The notes beneath the pieces were generated by a model. The model was not told where the DNA came from, made no database searches, and saw only the letters and a list, made by a program, of their open reading frames with translations. From JAJZVS01 sp963708095 (GTDB lineage: Bacteria > Pseudomonadota > Alphaproteobacteria > Acetobacterales > Acetobacteraceae), in NCBI GenBank assembly GCA_963708095.1, contig OY970182.1, forward strand, positions 1 to 64,000: a stretch of 64,000 nt of DNA, written 5' to 3'. The translations under genes were made by a program, and so were the position numbers. Below are positions 16,292-25,811 of the stretch, piece by piece; the first letter of the stretch is position 1, and every line of letters starts with the position of its first letter.

Positions 16292-16358
16292 GCTGCGTTC
16301 CTGAGGTCCGAGGCTTCTATATCAGACCTCGGCCGAGTCCGGACAACGCCCGGCGCAC

Positions 16359-16784
16359 CTACGGCACCTGAGTCGCCACGCCCACCGCCGGACCGGCCGC
16401 GGCGAGCCGGCGGTCCAGGGTGCAGAGCGTGGCGCCCTGCGCGGCGCAGACTGCGAGGTGCAGCGCATCGCCGGCGCAGAGGTTGAGCGCGGCCTGGTCG
16501 GTGAACCGGGCGGCTGTGCGGAAGGCCTCGGCCGCGACCGGCAGCGCGGTCAGGCTGTCGGCGATGAGGCGGGTGAAGGCGGCGAGCACCGCGGCCCGGT
16601 GGCCGGGCGTGATCTGCCCGGCGCGCAGCCTGAGCGCGAGGGCGGACGAGAATTCGGTGATCACCCAGGGGCTGATCGCCAGCGTCTCCGGATCCTGCGC
16701 GCCGAGCCAGGTTTGCAGGCGGCCGGTCTTCGTCTTGTTGGTCAGGGCGGCAACCAGTACGGAGGTGTCGAGATAGAGGGTCAA
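16359..16784 (-). CDS. PIN-domain toxin, VapC-like, 141 aa
   Basis: Predicted magnesium-dependent ribonuclease toxin. The acidic residues of the PIN fold are visible: D6 (YLDTSVLV), an E in ITEFSSAL, a D in GDALHLA, and a D in TLDRRL. The TTG start overlaps the stop of the upstream antitoxin gene by four bases, a tight toxin-antitoxin arrangement. It is inhibited by the co-expressed antitoxin in characterised families. Pairing with a Phd-type rather than AbrB-type antitoxin is a common variant. Confidence 0.82.
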   Translation of the reverse strand: MTLYLDTSVLVAALTNKTKTGRLQTWLGAQDPETLAISPWVITEFSSALALRLRAGQITPGHRAAVLAAFTRLIADSLTALPVAAEAFRTAARFTDQAALNLCAGDALHLAVCAAQGATLCTLDRRLAAAGPAVGVATQVP

Positions 16785-17023
16785 TACCGGACGTCGTCGC
16801 GCATGCAGCGGAGCAGCGCGCCGGCGGGCTCGGCCTCGAGGGGCATGGCATCGGTCAGCGCGCGCAGAGCTACCGGGTCGATCCTTTGGCGCGGGGCCGC
16901 GGCGGCAGCGAGACGGGCGACCGGCTTGCTGCGGCGGGTGATGCAGACCGGGTCGCCGGCGGCTGCGCGGGACACCAGCGCGCTCAGATGCGCCTTGGCG
17001 TCGGCGAGGGTGACGGTGGGCAT
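16781..17023 (-). CDS. Phd/YefM-type antitoxin, 80 aa
   Basis: Short protein beginning MPTVTLADAKAHLSALVSRA, the N-terminal DNA-binding pattern of Phd/YefM antitoxins, with GDPVCITRRSKPVARL as the second conserved block. The C-terminal 30 residues would wrap the PIN toxin encoded immediately downstream. Such antitoxins usually repress their own operon; no clear operator was recognised. Confidence 0.8.
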   Translation of the reverse strand: MPTVTLADAKAHLSALVSRAAAGDPVCITRRSKPVARLAAAAAPRQRIDPVALRALTDAMPLEAEPAGALLRCMRDDVRY

Positions 17024-17102
17024 GAAAGCTGCCTGACCATCTGATTGGCCATATGCAGGATTGCGCGGGCCCGGTGTCGAGCCCGGCGCCGTGTCCCTGC
17101 CG

Positions 17103-17675
17103 CTACCGGTTCGCTCCCGGTACCCAGAGCACGTCGTCCGCCCCGTTTCGGTTCAGCACCCGGGCCAGCACGAACAGATGATCCGACAGGCGGTTGAGGT
17201 AGCGGATGGCGTCCGGCGTGACGGGCTCCTCCGCGGTCAGGCGCACCACGGCGCGTTCGGCGCGGCGGGCGGCGGTGCGCGCCGTATGCGCGGCTGCCGC
17301 GGGGGCGGTACCGCCGGGCAGGATGAAGCTGGTGAGCGGCGGCAGGGTGGCGTTCATGGCGGCGACCTCGGCCTCCAGCCGCACGACCGGGGCGGCGGAC
17401 ATGCGCAGCCGGGCGCCGCCTTCACCGGGGACGGCGAGGTCGGCGCCGAGGTCGAACAGGTCGTTCTGGATGCGCGCCAAGGCCGGATCGGTGGCAGGGC
17501 TGCCCGGCTCCGCCGCGGCCAGTGCGGCGCGCAGCACCCCGACCGCGGCGTTGGCTTCGTCGACCGCGCCGATCGCCTCGATCCTGGGCGCGTCCTTGCG
17601 CAGCCGGGCGCCGTCGCCGAGCGAGGTTTCGCCGCCGTCGCCGCCGCGGGTCACGATCACGTCGAGCCGGACCAT
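17103..17675 (-). CDS. Cob(I)alamin adenosyltransferase, PduO type, 190 aa
   Basis: Transfers adenosyl from ATP to cob(I)alamin to give adenosylcobalamin. TRGGDGGETSLGDG at the N-terminus is the ATP-binding signature of PduO-type enzymes, and RRAERAVVRL with RYLNRLSDHLFVLAR is the conserved C-terminal pair. The ATG at 17675 begins the conserved sequence and has AGGA upstream; the open frame further upstream runs over the phaB promoter region. No other cobalamin gene is nearby. Confidence 0.9.
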   Translation of the reverse strand: MVRLDVIVTRGGDGGETSLGDGARLRKDAPRIEAIGAVDEANAAVGVLRAALAAAEPGSPATDPALARIQNDLFDLGADLAVPGEGGARLRMSAAPVVRLEAEVAAMNATLPPLTSFILPGGTAPAAAAHTARTAARRAERAVVRLTAEEPVTPDAIRYLNRLSDHLFVLARVLNRNGADDVLWVPGANR

Positions 17676-17790
17676 GCTGTCGCATCCTTTTTTGTCGGCG
17701 CCGGGCCGGGTGGGAGATTTACCGGCTGCACCGCCGTGGGGGGCAGTGCTAGCCTGCGGGCCACGTGAACCATAAAGGGAGGATTCCAGG

Positions 17791-18513
17791 ATGGCACGGG
17801 TGGCACTGGTCACCGGCGGGTCGCGCGGCATCGGCGCGGAGATCAGCCGCGCGCTGGTAGCCCAGGGGCGGACTGTCATCGCCAACTACGGCGGCAACGA
17901 GGCGGCGGCGGAGGCGTTCCGGGCTGCGACGGGGATTCCCGTGGTCTGCTTCGACGTCGGCGATTTCGAAGCTTGCAAGGCCGGGGTGGACGGGATCACG
18001 CAGCGCTTCGGGCCGATCGAGATCCTGGTCAACAACGCCGGCATCACCCGCGACGGCACGCTTGCGCGCATGTCGCGCGACATGTGGGATGCGGTGATCG
18101 ATACCAACCTCGGCTCCTGCTACAACCTGTGCAAGCTGACGTTCGACGGCATGCGGGAACGCAAGTTCGGCCGTATCGTCAACGTGGGCAGCATCAACGG
18201 CCAGGCCGGGCAGTACGGGCAGGTGAACTACGCCGCCGCGAAGTCGGGCATCCACGGCTTTACCAAGGCGCTCGCGCAGGAAGGTGCGCGCTACGGGATC
18301 ACGGTGAACGCGATCGCGCCGGGCTATGTCGATACCGAGATGGTGCGCGCCGTGCCGGCGGACGTGCTGGCCAAGATCGTCGCCCGCATCCCGGTGGGCC
18401 GGCTAGGCTACGCCGAGGATATCGCCCGCGGCGTGGCGTTCCTGACCGCCGACGAGGCGGGCTTTGTCACCGGCAGCACGCTCTCGATCAACGGCGGCCA
18501 GCATATGTACTGA
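17791..18513 (+). CDS. phaB: Acetoacetyl-CoA reductase, 240 aa
   Basis: NADPH-dependent short-chain dehydrogenase that makes (R)-3-hydroxybutyryl-CoA for polyhydroxyalkanoate. It has TGGSRGIG for cofactor binding, NNAGITRD, the catalytic Ser in VGSINGQAGQYGQ, and YAAAKSG with Tyr and Lys. These, and the C-terminal LSINGGQHMY, match PhaB closely and separate it from FabG. phaA and phaC are not in the window. GGGAGG precedes the start, and a strong hairpin follows the stop. Confidence 0.92.
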   Translation: MARVALVTGGSRGIGAEISRALVAQGRTVIANYGGNEAAAEAFRAATGIPVVCFDVGDFEACKAGVDGITQRFGPIEILVNNAGITRDGTLARMSRDMWDAVIDTNLGSCYNLCKLTFDGMRERKFGRIVNVGSINGQAGQYGQVNYAAAKSGIHGFTKALAQEGARYGITVNAIAPGYVDTEMVRAVPADVLAKIVARIPVGRLGYAEDIARGVAFLTADEAGFVTGSTLSINGGQHMY

Positions 18514-18523
18514 CGCCGGAAGC

Positions 18524-18548
18524 CGCGGCCGGGAAGCTCCCGGCCGCG
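18524..18548. terminator. Perfect hairpin between convergent genes
   Basis: CGCGGCCGGGA and TCCCGGCCGCG form an 11-bp perfect stem with a 3-nt loop in the gap between phaB and the convergent gene ending at 18565. There is no T-run, so termination is inferred from strength and position. Confidence 0.55.
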
Positions 18549-18564
18549 ACGGATCGGCGCGCGA

Positions 18565-18861
18565 TCAGGATTTCGCGGCGTGCAGGCCCTTCGCCTCGGC
18601 GGCCTTCTCGCAGACGAAAGTGCCACGCTTGGTCTTGCCGAAATACTTCGACCCTGCCAGGTGGAACACCTTGCTGCCGGAGGCGCGCCAGACGATCGCG
18701 TCGCCGGCGCAACCGGTCTTCGCCTCGGCCTCGGTCTTGTAGCCCTGCAGGATGGGGGATTTCACGTGGCTGGCCGCCTGTGCCAGGGCCATCGGGGCAA
18801 CGGCGAGGCCGAGGCCGAGGGCCATCGTCGACAACAGGCGGACGGGAAAGTTGGACGACAT
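18565..18861 (-). CDS. Exported conserved hypothetical protein, 98 aa
   Basis: A signal peptide (residues 1-30, hydrophobic core LLSTMALGLGLAVAPMALA, ending AQAA) is followed by about 68 residues containing AGDAIVWRASGSKVFHLAGS, KYFGKTKRG and FVCE. This matches a family of small periplasmic proteins seen in Acetobacteraceae and relatives, with a Gly-Asp-x-(I/V)-V-W core and a conserved cysteine pair that could form a disulfide. The function is unknown to me. It is convergent with phaB. Confidence 0.75.
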   Translation of the reverse strand: MSSNFPVRLLSTMALGLGLAVAPMALAQAASHVKSPILQGYKTEAEAKTGCAGDAIVWRASGSKVFHLAGSKYFGKTKRGTFVCEKAAEAKGLHAAKS

Positions 18862-19028
18862 ACGGGATCTCCGTTCTGGGTGGCTCCGTCCGCATGAGCC
18901 GGCGGCACGGAATGCCCCGCAGATCGCAGGTCCGGGTTAGCAATCCGCTAATGCGCCCCGCGGCGGACGTTGACGCCGCACCTGCCGCCGTCGGATGCTG
19001 CGCCAGGCAAAGAACCGGGAGACATCGC

Positions 19029-19805
19029 ATGAACGTCCTCGCCCCCGAGCCCACTCGCGCCGGCTATTCCGACGCCGAATGGGCCATCCGCTGCGACCTC
19101 GCCGCGCTGTACCGGCTGGTCGCGCACCATCGCTGGACCGATTTCGTCTACACCCATATCAGCGCCCGCCTGCCCGGGGCCGAGCATCATTTCCTCATCA
19201 ACCGCTACGGGGTGAATTTCCACGAGATGCGGGCGTCGGACCTGGTGAAGATCGACCTCGACGGCAACGTGGTGGAAGCCGACGACGGGCAGAGCCGGCG
19301 GGTGAACGCGGCCGGGTTCACCATCCATTCCGCGATCCACATGGCGCGGCCCGACCTGCTGTGCGTGGTGCACACCCACACCGCCGCCGGCATCGCCGTC
19401 TCCGCCCATCCCAAGGGGCTGCTGCCGATCAGCCAGCACGCGCTGAAATTCTACGGAAGGCTCGGCTATCATGGCTACGAGGGCATCGCGCTCGATCTGG
19501 AGGAGCGCGACCGGCTGGTGGCCGACCTCGGCGAGCACAAGGCGATGGTGCTGCAGAACCACGGGCTGCTGGTGGGCGGAACCTCGATCGTGGAAGCGTT
19601 CCACATGACCTACATGCTGGAACGCGCCTGCGCCGCCCAGGTGGCGGCCCTCGCCGGCGGGCACGAGCTGCTGACCCCGCCGGAGGACGTCTGCCGCCAC
19701 ACCGCCGAACAGTTCCGCGGCCAGGAGAATGACGAGCACTACGCCATGGTCTGGGACGCGGCGCTGCGGCTGATCGAGCACGATCGCCCCGACTACCGGA
19801 GCTGA
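19029..19805 (+). CDS. Class II aldolase/adducin family protein, 258 aa
   Basis: Zinc-dependent aldolase-type protein. The metal histidines are visible in HTHTAAG and the NHGLLVGG loop, with FTIHSAIH upstream. FVYTHISARLPG and YGVNFHEMRASDLVKID match the branch that includes adducin-like and 3-oxo-tetronate-4-phosphate-type enzymes, but the substrate cannot be assigned. GGGAGA lies before the ATG at 19029. The next gene starts seven bases after its stop, so the two are probably an operon. Confidence 0.85.
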   Translation: MNVLAPEPTRAGYSDAEWAIRCDLAALYRLVAHHRWTDFVYTHISARLPGAEHHFLINRYGVNFHEMRASDLVKIDLDGNVVEADDGQSRRVNAAGFTIHSAIHMARPDLLCVVHTHTAAGIAVSAHPKGLLPISQHALKFYGRLGYHGYEGIALDLEERDRLVADLGEHKAMVLQNHGLLVGGTSIVEAFHMTYMLERACAAQVAALAGGHELLTPPEDVCRHTAEQFRGQENDEHYAMVWDAALRLIEHDRPDYRS

Positions 19806-19812
19806 TCCCGCC

Positions 19813-21888
19813 ATGCCGGTGCGCGCGTCCGTCTGTCCGCACGACTGCCCCTCCACCTGCGCGCTGGAGGTGGAGGTGCTGGACGGGGCGCGCATCGGCG
19901 CCGTGCGCGGCGCGGCGGACAACGACTACACGCAGGGCGTGATCTGCGCGAAAGTCTCCCGCTACGCCGAGCGCATCCACCATCCCGACCGGCTGACCCG
20001 GCCGCTGCTGCGCACCGGGCCGAAAGGCTCGGGCCAGTTCCGGGAGATTTCCTGGGACGAGGCATTGGACCGCACCGCGGACGCGCTGCGCACGATGGCG
20101 GCGCGGCACGGGGCGGAATCGGTCTGGCCGTTCTATTACGCCGGCACCATGGGGCTGGTGCAGCGCGACGGGATCAACCGGCTGCGCCATGCGATGCGCT
20201 ATTCGCGCCAGAAGCTGACGATCTGCACCTCGATCTGCGAGGCGGGGTGGTTCGCCGGCGTCGGCGGCTACCGCGGGCCGGATCCGCGCGAGATGGCGAA
20301 ATCCGATCTGATCGTGATCTGGGGCGGCAACCCGGTCGCCACCCAGGTGAACGTGATGACCCACGTGACGCGCGCGCGGAAGGAACGCGGGGCGAAGCTC
20401 GTCGTGGTCGATCCGTATCGTTCCGGCACGGCCGCGGTTGCGGATCTGCACGTGATGCTGCGCCCGGGCACCGACGGGGCGCTCGCCTGCGCGCTGATGC
20501 ACATCGCCTTCCGCGACGGCTGGGCGGACCGCGCCTACATGGCGCGCTACGCCGATTGTCCCGAAGCGTTGGAAGCGCATCTCGCGTCGCGCGGGCCGGC
20601 GTGGGCGGCGGCGATCACCGGGCTGTCGGTGGACGAGATCGAGGCTTTCGCGGCGCTGTATGGATCGACGCAACGCAGCTACATCCGGTTGGGCTACGGT
20701 TTTTCCCGCTCCCGCAACGGCGCGTCCAACCTGCACGCGGTGACATCGCTCGCCACCGTCGCCGGCACCTGGGCGCACGAGGGCGGCGGCGCTTTATGGA
20801 GCAACCGTGGCCTCTATCACTGGGACAAGACCCTGATCGAGGGGCTCGACGTGCGCGATCTGTCGGTCCGCGCGATGGACATGAGCCGGATCGGCGCCGT
20901 GCTCACCGGCGATCGCACCGAGCTCGGCGACGGGCCGGCGGTGCACGCGCTGTTCGTCCAGAACCAGAACCCGCTTGCCGTCTGTCCCGACAGCAACCTG
21001 GTCCGTCGCGGCTTCGCGCGGGAGGATCTGTTCGTCTGCACCCACGAACAGTTCATGACCGAAACCGCGCGCTGGTCCGACATCGTGCTGCCGGCGACGA
21101 TGTTCATGGAGCACGATGATCTGTATCAGGCCGGCGGGCACACGTACATCCAGATCGGGCCGAAGCTGATCGAGCCGCCTGGGGAATGCCGGTCGAACCA
21201 TGCGGTGGTGAACGCGCTCGCCGCCCGGCTGGGCGCCGAACATCCTGGCTTCCGCATGAGCGAATGGGAGATGATCGACGCCACCCTGCGCGCGTCAGGC
21301 TGGCCGGATGCGGCCACCGTACGCGAGCGGCGCTGGGTGGATGCGGCAGAGCCGTTCGCGCGGGCGCATTTCCTGGAGGGATTCCCGCAGCCGGATGGAA
21401 AGTTCCGGTTTGCGCCGGACTGGACGGCGCTCGGTCCGCATGGCGCTTCGATGCCGAAGCTGCCGGATCATTTCTCAATCATAGACGAACGCAGCGCGGC
21501 GCATCCGTTCCGGATGGTCACCGCCCCGGCGCGGCAGTTCCTGAACACGAGCTTCACGGAAACCCCAGGCTCCCGCAAGCGAGAAGGCCGACCCAAGGTG
21601 CTGCTGCATCCGTCGGACGCCGCGCGACTCGGCGTGGCGGACGGCGCGCGCACCCGGCTTGGCAACGCGCGCGGGGAGGTGGTGCTGCACGCGCGGCTGT
21701 TCGACGGCGTGCAGCCGGGCGTGCTGGTGGTGGAAAGCGTGTGGCCGAGCGAATGTTACGAAGGCGGGATCGGGATCAACGCGCTGACCAGCGACGATCC
21801 AGCGCCCCCCGCGGGGGGCGCCGTGTTCCATGACACCGCGGTGTGGGCGGAGGCGGCCGAGGCTCGGCTGGCGCAGGCGGCGGAGTAG
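19813..21888 (+). CDS. Molybdopterin-dependent oxidoreductase, 691 aa
   Basis: Member of the DMSO reductase/formate dehydrogenase superfamily. Cysteines C8, C12, C16 and C45 form a 4Fe-4S motif (CPHDCPSTC and GVICAK). Bis-MGD-binding regions follow, with IWGGNPVATQVN and NQNPLAVCPDS, and the C-terminal molydop_binding domain has LLHPSDAARLGVADG. A cysteine in CTSICEAGW (about residue 139) lies near where the molybdenum ligand is expected. There is no Tat leader, so it is probably cytoplasmic. The electron partner and substrate are unknown; coupling to the aldolase suggests one pathway. Confidence 0.85.
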   Translation: MPVRASVCPHDCPSTCALEVEVLDGARIGAVRGAADNDYTQGVICAKVSRYAERIHHPDRLTRPLLRTGPKGSGQFREISWDEALDRTADALRTMAARHGAESVWPFYYAGTMGLVQRDGINRLRHAMRYSRQKLTICTSICEAGWFAGVGGYRGPDPREMAKSDLIVIWGGNPVATQVNVMTHVTRARKERGAKLVVVDPYRSGTAAVADLHVMLRPGTDGALACALMHIAFRDGWADRAYMARYADCPEALEAHLASRGPAWAAAITGLSVDEIEAFAALYGSTQRSYIRLGYGFSRSRNGASNLHAVTSLATVAGTWAHEGGGALWSNRGLYHWDKTLIEGLDVRDLSVRAMDMSRIGAVLTGDRTELGDGPAVHALFVQNQNPLAVCPDSNLVRRGFAREDLFVCTHEQFMTETARWSDIVLPATMFMEHDDLYQAGGHTYIQIGPKLIEPPGECRSNHAVVNALAARLGAEHPGFRMSEWEMIDATLRASGWPDAATVRERRWVDAAEPFARAHFLEGFPQPDGKFRFAPDWTALGPHGASMPKLPDHFSIIDERSAAHPFRMVTAPARQFLNTSFTETPGSRKREGRPKVLLHPSDAARLGVADGARTRLGNARGEVVLHARLFDGVQPGVLVVESVWPSECYEGGIGINALTSDDPAPPAGGAVFHDTAVWAEAAEARLAQAAE

Positions 21889-22189
21889 TCACGTCCCGGC
21901 AGTCGGATGGAGCAGCGGCCCCCTTGGCCTGCTGTCCAGGCCGGTCACCCGGCGATTCCGCCGGCAGGTGGCGATGCCCGCAACCCCCCTGAAAGCCCGA
22001 TCGGAGACGCGCGGTTTCCGGGGGTCCGAACGCCCTCGCGGAGAGCCGCCCGCACCCGGCTCCGCCGGCCAGGCTGCGGGCGTACGCCGCAAACGCGACC
22101 GATTGTATTCCGTTTGCAATGCCACCTGTCCCAGATAGCGCGCGGTGCCGCTCACGCAGGCCGCTCCGCACAGGCGCAGGGAATCATCA
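21889..22189. other. Intergenic region, no gene recognised
   Basis: About 300 bp between the molybdoenzyme and the next gene. Open frames cross it but carry no recognisable domain and look like shadows. The last 20 bases hold the ribosome binding site CAGGGA of the downstream gene. I see no clear promoter or hairpin. Confidence 0.5.
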
Positions 22190-24394
22190 ATGAGCTTCTC
22201 CGAAGTCCGCGCCGGCGGTGTCGGCTTGTCCGAGCGCCTCACCTATCCGATCGTCTTCACCTGCTTCTTCTTCTCCGGGTTCAGCGGCCTGCTCTACCAG
22301 GTCGTGTGGACCCGGCTCGCCTTCGCGCAGTTCGGGGTGATCACCCCAGTGCTCTCGCTGATCATTTCGGTCTTCATGCTGGGATTGGGGCTGGGGTCGG
22401 TCTACGGCGCCTCCTGGGCGAGGTCGCTCGGCCGACGATTTGGCGTTTCTCCGCTCCAGCTCTATGCTGGTGCCGAGGCGTTGACCGCGGTCGGCGCTTT
22501 CGCGGTGCCGGCGAGCTTCGCGCTCGGCGGCAGCTTGCTGCTGCGGACCGGCGCCGCGGGATCGGCCGAGTTCCTCGCGCTGTCGGCGCTCTGCATCGTC
22601 CTGGCGCTGCTGCCGTGGTGCGTGATGATGGGCACCACGATCCCGCTGATGATGGCATTCGTGCGCTGCAACGCTGCCGGCACTGGCGGCAGCTTCAGCT
22701 TTCTCTATGCTGCGAACGTGCTCGGAGCCGCGGCGGGGGCGATCGTCTCCGCCGTCGTGCTGATCGAGCTGCTGGGCCTGCATGCGACCGGCGAAGCCGG
22801 GGCGGCGGGCAATATCACGGCCGCCCTGCTGGCGCTGGCGCTGAGCCAGGCCGTGCCCGATCGGGCGGAGGTCCGTGCGGCCCCGCATCGCGTCGAGGCC
22901 CGCATTTCGCTCCGTCAGCCTGCCTGGCCCGCAATCGTCCTGTTCACCACCGGCTTCGCCAGCATGGGGCTCGAAGTGTGCTGGACGCGGGATTTCACTT
23001 TCACCCTTGCCACCACGATCTACGCCTTCGCCGCCATCCTCGCGGTTTATCTGCTCGCCACCTTCGCCGGATCGCGGTCCTACCGCCATCTGCTGGCGCG
23101 TGGCTTGGCCCCGGCCGCGCAACGGTTGCTCGGCTGGCTGTTCCCCATGGCGCTGCTGCCGGTGCTGCTGAGCGACCCGCGGATGGGCTACAGCGGCGTC
23201 GTGATCCTGCTCGGCATCGTGCCGTTTTGCGGTCTACTCGGTTTCATCACCCCGGCACTGATCGATCGTTTTGCGGCGGACGATCCGCGACGGGCGGGAG
23301 CGTATTATGCACTCAACATTGCGGGCGGAATCCTTGGACCGCTGGTTGCTGGGTATCTGCTGCTGCCCGTGCTCGGCATCCGCTGGGCGATGATCGTTCT
23401 GGCGCTGCCGCTGCCGGCGGTGATGGTGCTCGCGACCGGCGGGCGCCTGGGCGGCCAAGCCATCGCCCTGCTGGCTGCGCTCGTGACCTTGCCGATCGCG
23501 GCCGGCAGCAGCCGCGCCTACGACGAGGCGGCCCTCTATCCGACGCCGCACCAGGTACGCCGCGACTACGCTGCCTCGGTCGTCGCCTGGGGACAGGGTC
23601 GATCGGCCCAGCTTGCGGTGAATGGCATCCGCATTACGACCCTCACCAACGAGACCAAGACCATGGCGCACCTGCCGATGGTGCTTGAGGGCAATCCGCA
23701 CACGGCGCTCGACATATGCTTCGGCATGGGGACCACCTTTCGTTCGCTGGCAAGCTGGGGAGTGTCGGTCGTCGGGGTCGATCTCTCGCCCTCGGTCATC
23801 GGCTCGTTCCGGTTCTTCCACCCGGATGCGCCGGCGATCCTTGCCGATCCGCACAACCGCACAGTGATTGATGACGGGCGGCGCTACCTGCTCCGTACGA
23901 ACCGGATGTTCGACGTGATCACCATCGATCCGCCGCCGCCGGTCGCCGCCGCGGGCTCCTCGTTGCTGTATTCTGTGCAGTTCTATCGGATCGCGCAGCG
24001 GCGGCTGGCGCCGGGCGGCATTCTGGCGCAATGGCTGCCGGATGCTTGGCCGCGGGTCCGTGAATCAGTTGCCTTGGCGCTGCAGCAGGTGTTTCCGTAT
24101 GTGCTGGCGTTTCGGGCGGCGCATGGCACCGGGGTCCATTTGATGGCTTCCATGACGCCGATCCGCATTCCGGATGTCGGGACGTTCATCGCCCGGATGC
24201 CGCCCGGGGCGCGGCAGGACCTGACGGAGTGGGCGGGCGGCCGGAGCCTGCGGTCCGTCGTGCGCGCAATCCTGGCACGACAGGAGCCGCTGGCCGCGGT
24301 GTTGCCGCCAGTCGGGGCCGGAGTTCCGGTGCTGTCGGACAATCGCCCGTTCAACGAGTATTTCCTGCTCCGAAGACTTGGGTTGGCACCCTGA
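22190..24394 (+). CDS. Membrane protein with C-terminal spermidine-synthase-like domain, 734 aa
   Basis: The N-terminal two thirds (about residues 15-460) is a polytopic membrane region with many hydrophobic segments, starting FTCFFFSGFSGLLYQVVW, the typical opening of MFS-like spermidine-synthase fusions. The C-terminal third has a Rossmann methyltransferase/aminopropyltransferase fold: DICFGMGTTFRSL, GVDLSPSVI, IDDGRRYLL and IDPPPPV. Known relatives include bacterial fused spermidine-synthase/MFS proteins of uncertain activity. CAGGGA precedes the ATG. DNA here has slightly lower GC than its neighbours. Polyamine synthesis should not be assumed. Confidence 0.8.
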   Translation: MSFSEVRAGGVGLSERLTYPIVFTCFFFSGFSGLLYQVVWTRLAFAQFGVITPVLSLIISVFMLGLGLGSVYGASWARSLGRRFGVSPLQLYAGAEALTAVGAFAVPASFALGGSLLLRTGAAGSAEFLALSALCIVLALLPWCVMMGTTIPLMMAFVRCNAAGTGGSFSFLYAANVLGAAAGAIVSAVVLIELLGLHATGEAGAAGNITAALLALALSQAVPDRAEVRAAPHRVEARISLRQPAWPAIVLFTTGFASMGLEVCWTRDFTFTLATTIYAFAAILAVYLLATFAGSRSYRHLLARGLAPAAQRLLGWLFPMALLPVLLSDPRMGYSGVVILLGIVPFCGLLGFITPALIDRFAADDPRRAGAYYALNIAGGILGPLVAGYLLLPVLGIRWAMIVLALPLPAVMVLATGGRLGGQAIALLAALVTLPIAAGSSRAYDEAALYPTPHQVRRDYAASVVAWGQGRSAQLAVNGIRITTLTNETKTMAHLPMVLEGNPHTALDICFGMGTTFRSLASWGVSVVGVDLSPSVIGSFRFFHPDAPAILADPHNRTVIDDGRRYLLRTNRMFDVITIDPPPPVAAAGSSLLYSVQFYRIAQRRLAPGGILAQWLPDAWPRVRESVALALQQVFPYVLAFRAAHGTGVHLMASMTPIRIPDVGTFIARMPPGARQDLTEWAGGRSLRSVVRAILARQEPLAAVLPPVGAGVPVLSDNRPFNEYFLLRRLGLAP

Positions 24395-24403
24395 GCAGCA
24401 TCT

Positions 24404-24433
24404 GCCCCGGAGTTGCGGGCGAAGGCCCGGGGC
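24404..24433. terminator. Hairpin between convergent genes
   Basis: GCCCCGG (24404-24410) pairs with CCGGGGC (24427-24433) over a 16-nt loop, between the stop codons of two convergent genes. There is no T-run, so this is a weak call. Confidence 0.3.
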
Positions 24434-24455
24434 CTCTGCAAGTTGATACAGCTCG

Positions 24456-25655
24456 CTACTCCGCCGCCAGCGGCACGAGGTAGCGCCGGGTATCGATGGC
24501 TGCGGTCAGTGTCGAGGCGAGGGCACCGACCACGATGAACCCTGCCATCGCCATCCCGAGCCCGAACACCGGTGTGACGACGGCAATCAGATAAGGCGCG
24601 ACGACGCTGACGCTGGTCATTGCCCACCCGATGCCGATCCCGAGGCCTCGGGTTTCGGTCGGGAAGCGGCGTGCCAGGTACATCGGCACGATGCCGAAGA
24701 TGCTGTTGGGGACCAGCCCCATCAGCACGGCGCCGAGCACCATGGCGAATGGGCTGGCATTGAGCGTGTAGAGCAGCACCGACGGGATCGTGATCAGGAG
24801 GTAGGTGACCAGCATCGGCCGCTCGCCCCATCGGCTTGCGATACGTCCGGCGATCGGCTTGCCGATGATCGAGGCGACGGAATAGGTGGCGACGAAAGGA
24901 AACACGCCGGCCGGGCTCAGGTGGCGCACGGTGATGAGGAACGTCGGGTAGAGGGCGAAGATCGCCCAGCTCATGAAGTTCAGGAACGCCATCAGCACCC
25001 AGGCCTGCACGACGGCGGGAGTGACCCGCAGCGCCGGCCGCGACCTGCGTGCCTGCCGGTTGGCAAGCCAGACCGGCGATTCCTTGACGGCGGTCTGCAC
25101 CAGCAGGGTCAGCAACGCCGGCACGATCCCGAGCACCAGCATCCAGCGCCATCCCAGTATCGGAAAGATCAGCCGGAATGCGAGGGCGGCGGCCAGAAAT
25201 CCGACCTCGAAGCCGAGCATCATGATGCCCGAGGCAAGGCCCTTGAGCCGATCAGGCACCGTTTCCATCAGCAAGGTGGCGGAACTGCTCCATTCGCCGC
25301 CGAAGCCGAAGCCGAACAGGATACGGAAGCCGAGCAGCGACGCATAGCTCCAGGCCAGCCCGCTCAGGCCGCAGAATATTGAGAACCAGACGATCGACAG
25401 GACGAACGGCAGCTTGCGGCCGAGCCGGTCGGCGGCGATGCCCCAGCCGATCGTGCCGACGACTTTCGCAAGCCCGGTGGCCGTGACGACGAAAGCCATT
25501 GCCGGCAGTCCGACGCCGAAGACGCCTTTCAGATGCGGAATGAGGAACAGCAGCAAGGTGAAGTCGAAGGCATCGAGCGCCCATCCTGCCATCGCGGCGG
25601 TCAGGATCGGCCAATAGCTCGCGAGTTCCGCGATGCCCTGCTTTTGCCTGACCAT
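24456..25655 (-). CDS. Major facilitator superfamily transporter, 399 aa
   Basis: Twelve-helix secondary transporter of the metabolite:H+ symporter type. The opening WALDAFDFTLLLFLIP and the loop 2-3 motif GIAADRLGRK are typical of aromatic-acid or sugar-acid symporters. GGEWSSSATLLMETVP matches the region after helix 4. GGGGGAGAG stands just before the ATG. It follows an enolase-superfamily gene on the same strand after 156 bp, a pairing common for uptake and dehydration of a sugar acid. The substrate is inferred only to be an organic anion. Confidence 0.85.
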   Translation of the reverse strand: MVRQKQGIAELASYWPILTAAMAGWALDAFDFTLLLFLIPHLKGVFGVGLPAMAFVVTATGLAKVVGTIGWGIAADRLGRKLPFVLSIVWFSIFCGLSGLAWSYASLLGFRILFGFGFGGEWSSSATLLMETVPDRLKGLASGIMMLGFEVGFLAAALAFRLIFPILGWRWMLVLGIVPALLTLLVQTAVKESPVWLANRQARRSRPALRVTPAVVQAWVLMAFLNFMSWAIFALYPTFLITVRHLSPAGVFPFVATYSVASIIGKPIAGRIASRWGERPMLVTYLLITIPSVLLYTLNASPFAMVLGAVLMGLVPNSIFGIVPMYLARRFPTETRGLGIGIGWAMTSVSVVAPYLIAVVTPVFGLGMAMAGFIVVGALASTLTAAIDTRRYLVPLAAE

Positions 25656-25811
25656 ATTCTCTCCCCCAAGATCCTATGTACCGCAGCGGGACGCGAGACG
25701 GCGCACCGCATCTGCGGAAAGCGCCGAAGGGTACCATGCGCCAATAGGCTGACAAGCGCGAGCACCCGACGCGGATCGCATGGCCGCCCTGCGGGGGGCG
25801 CGTCGCGGTCG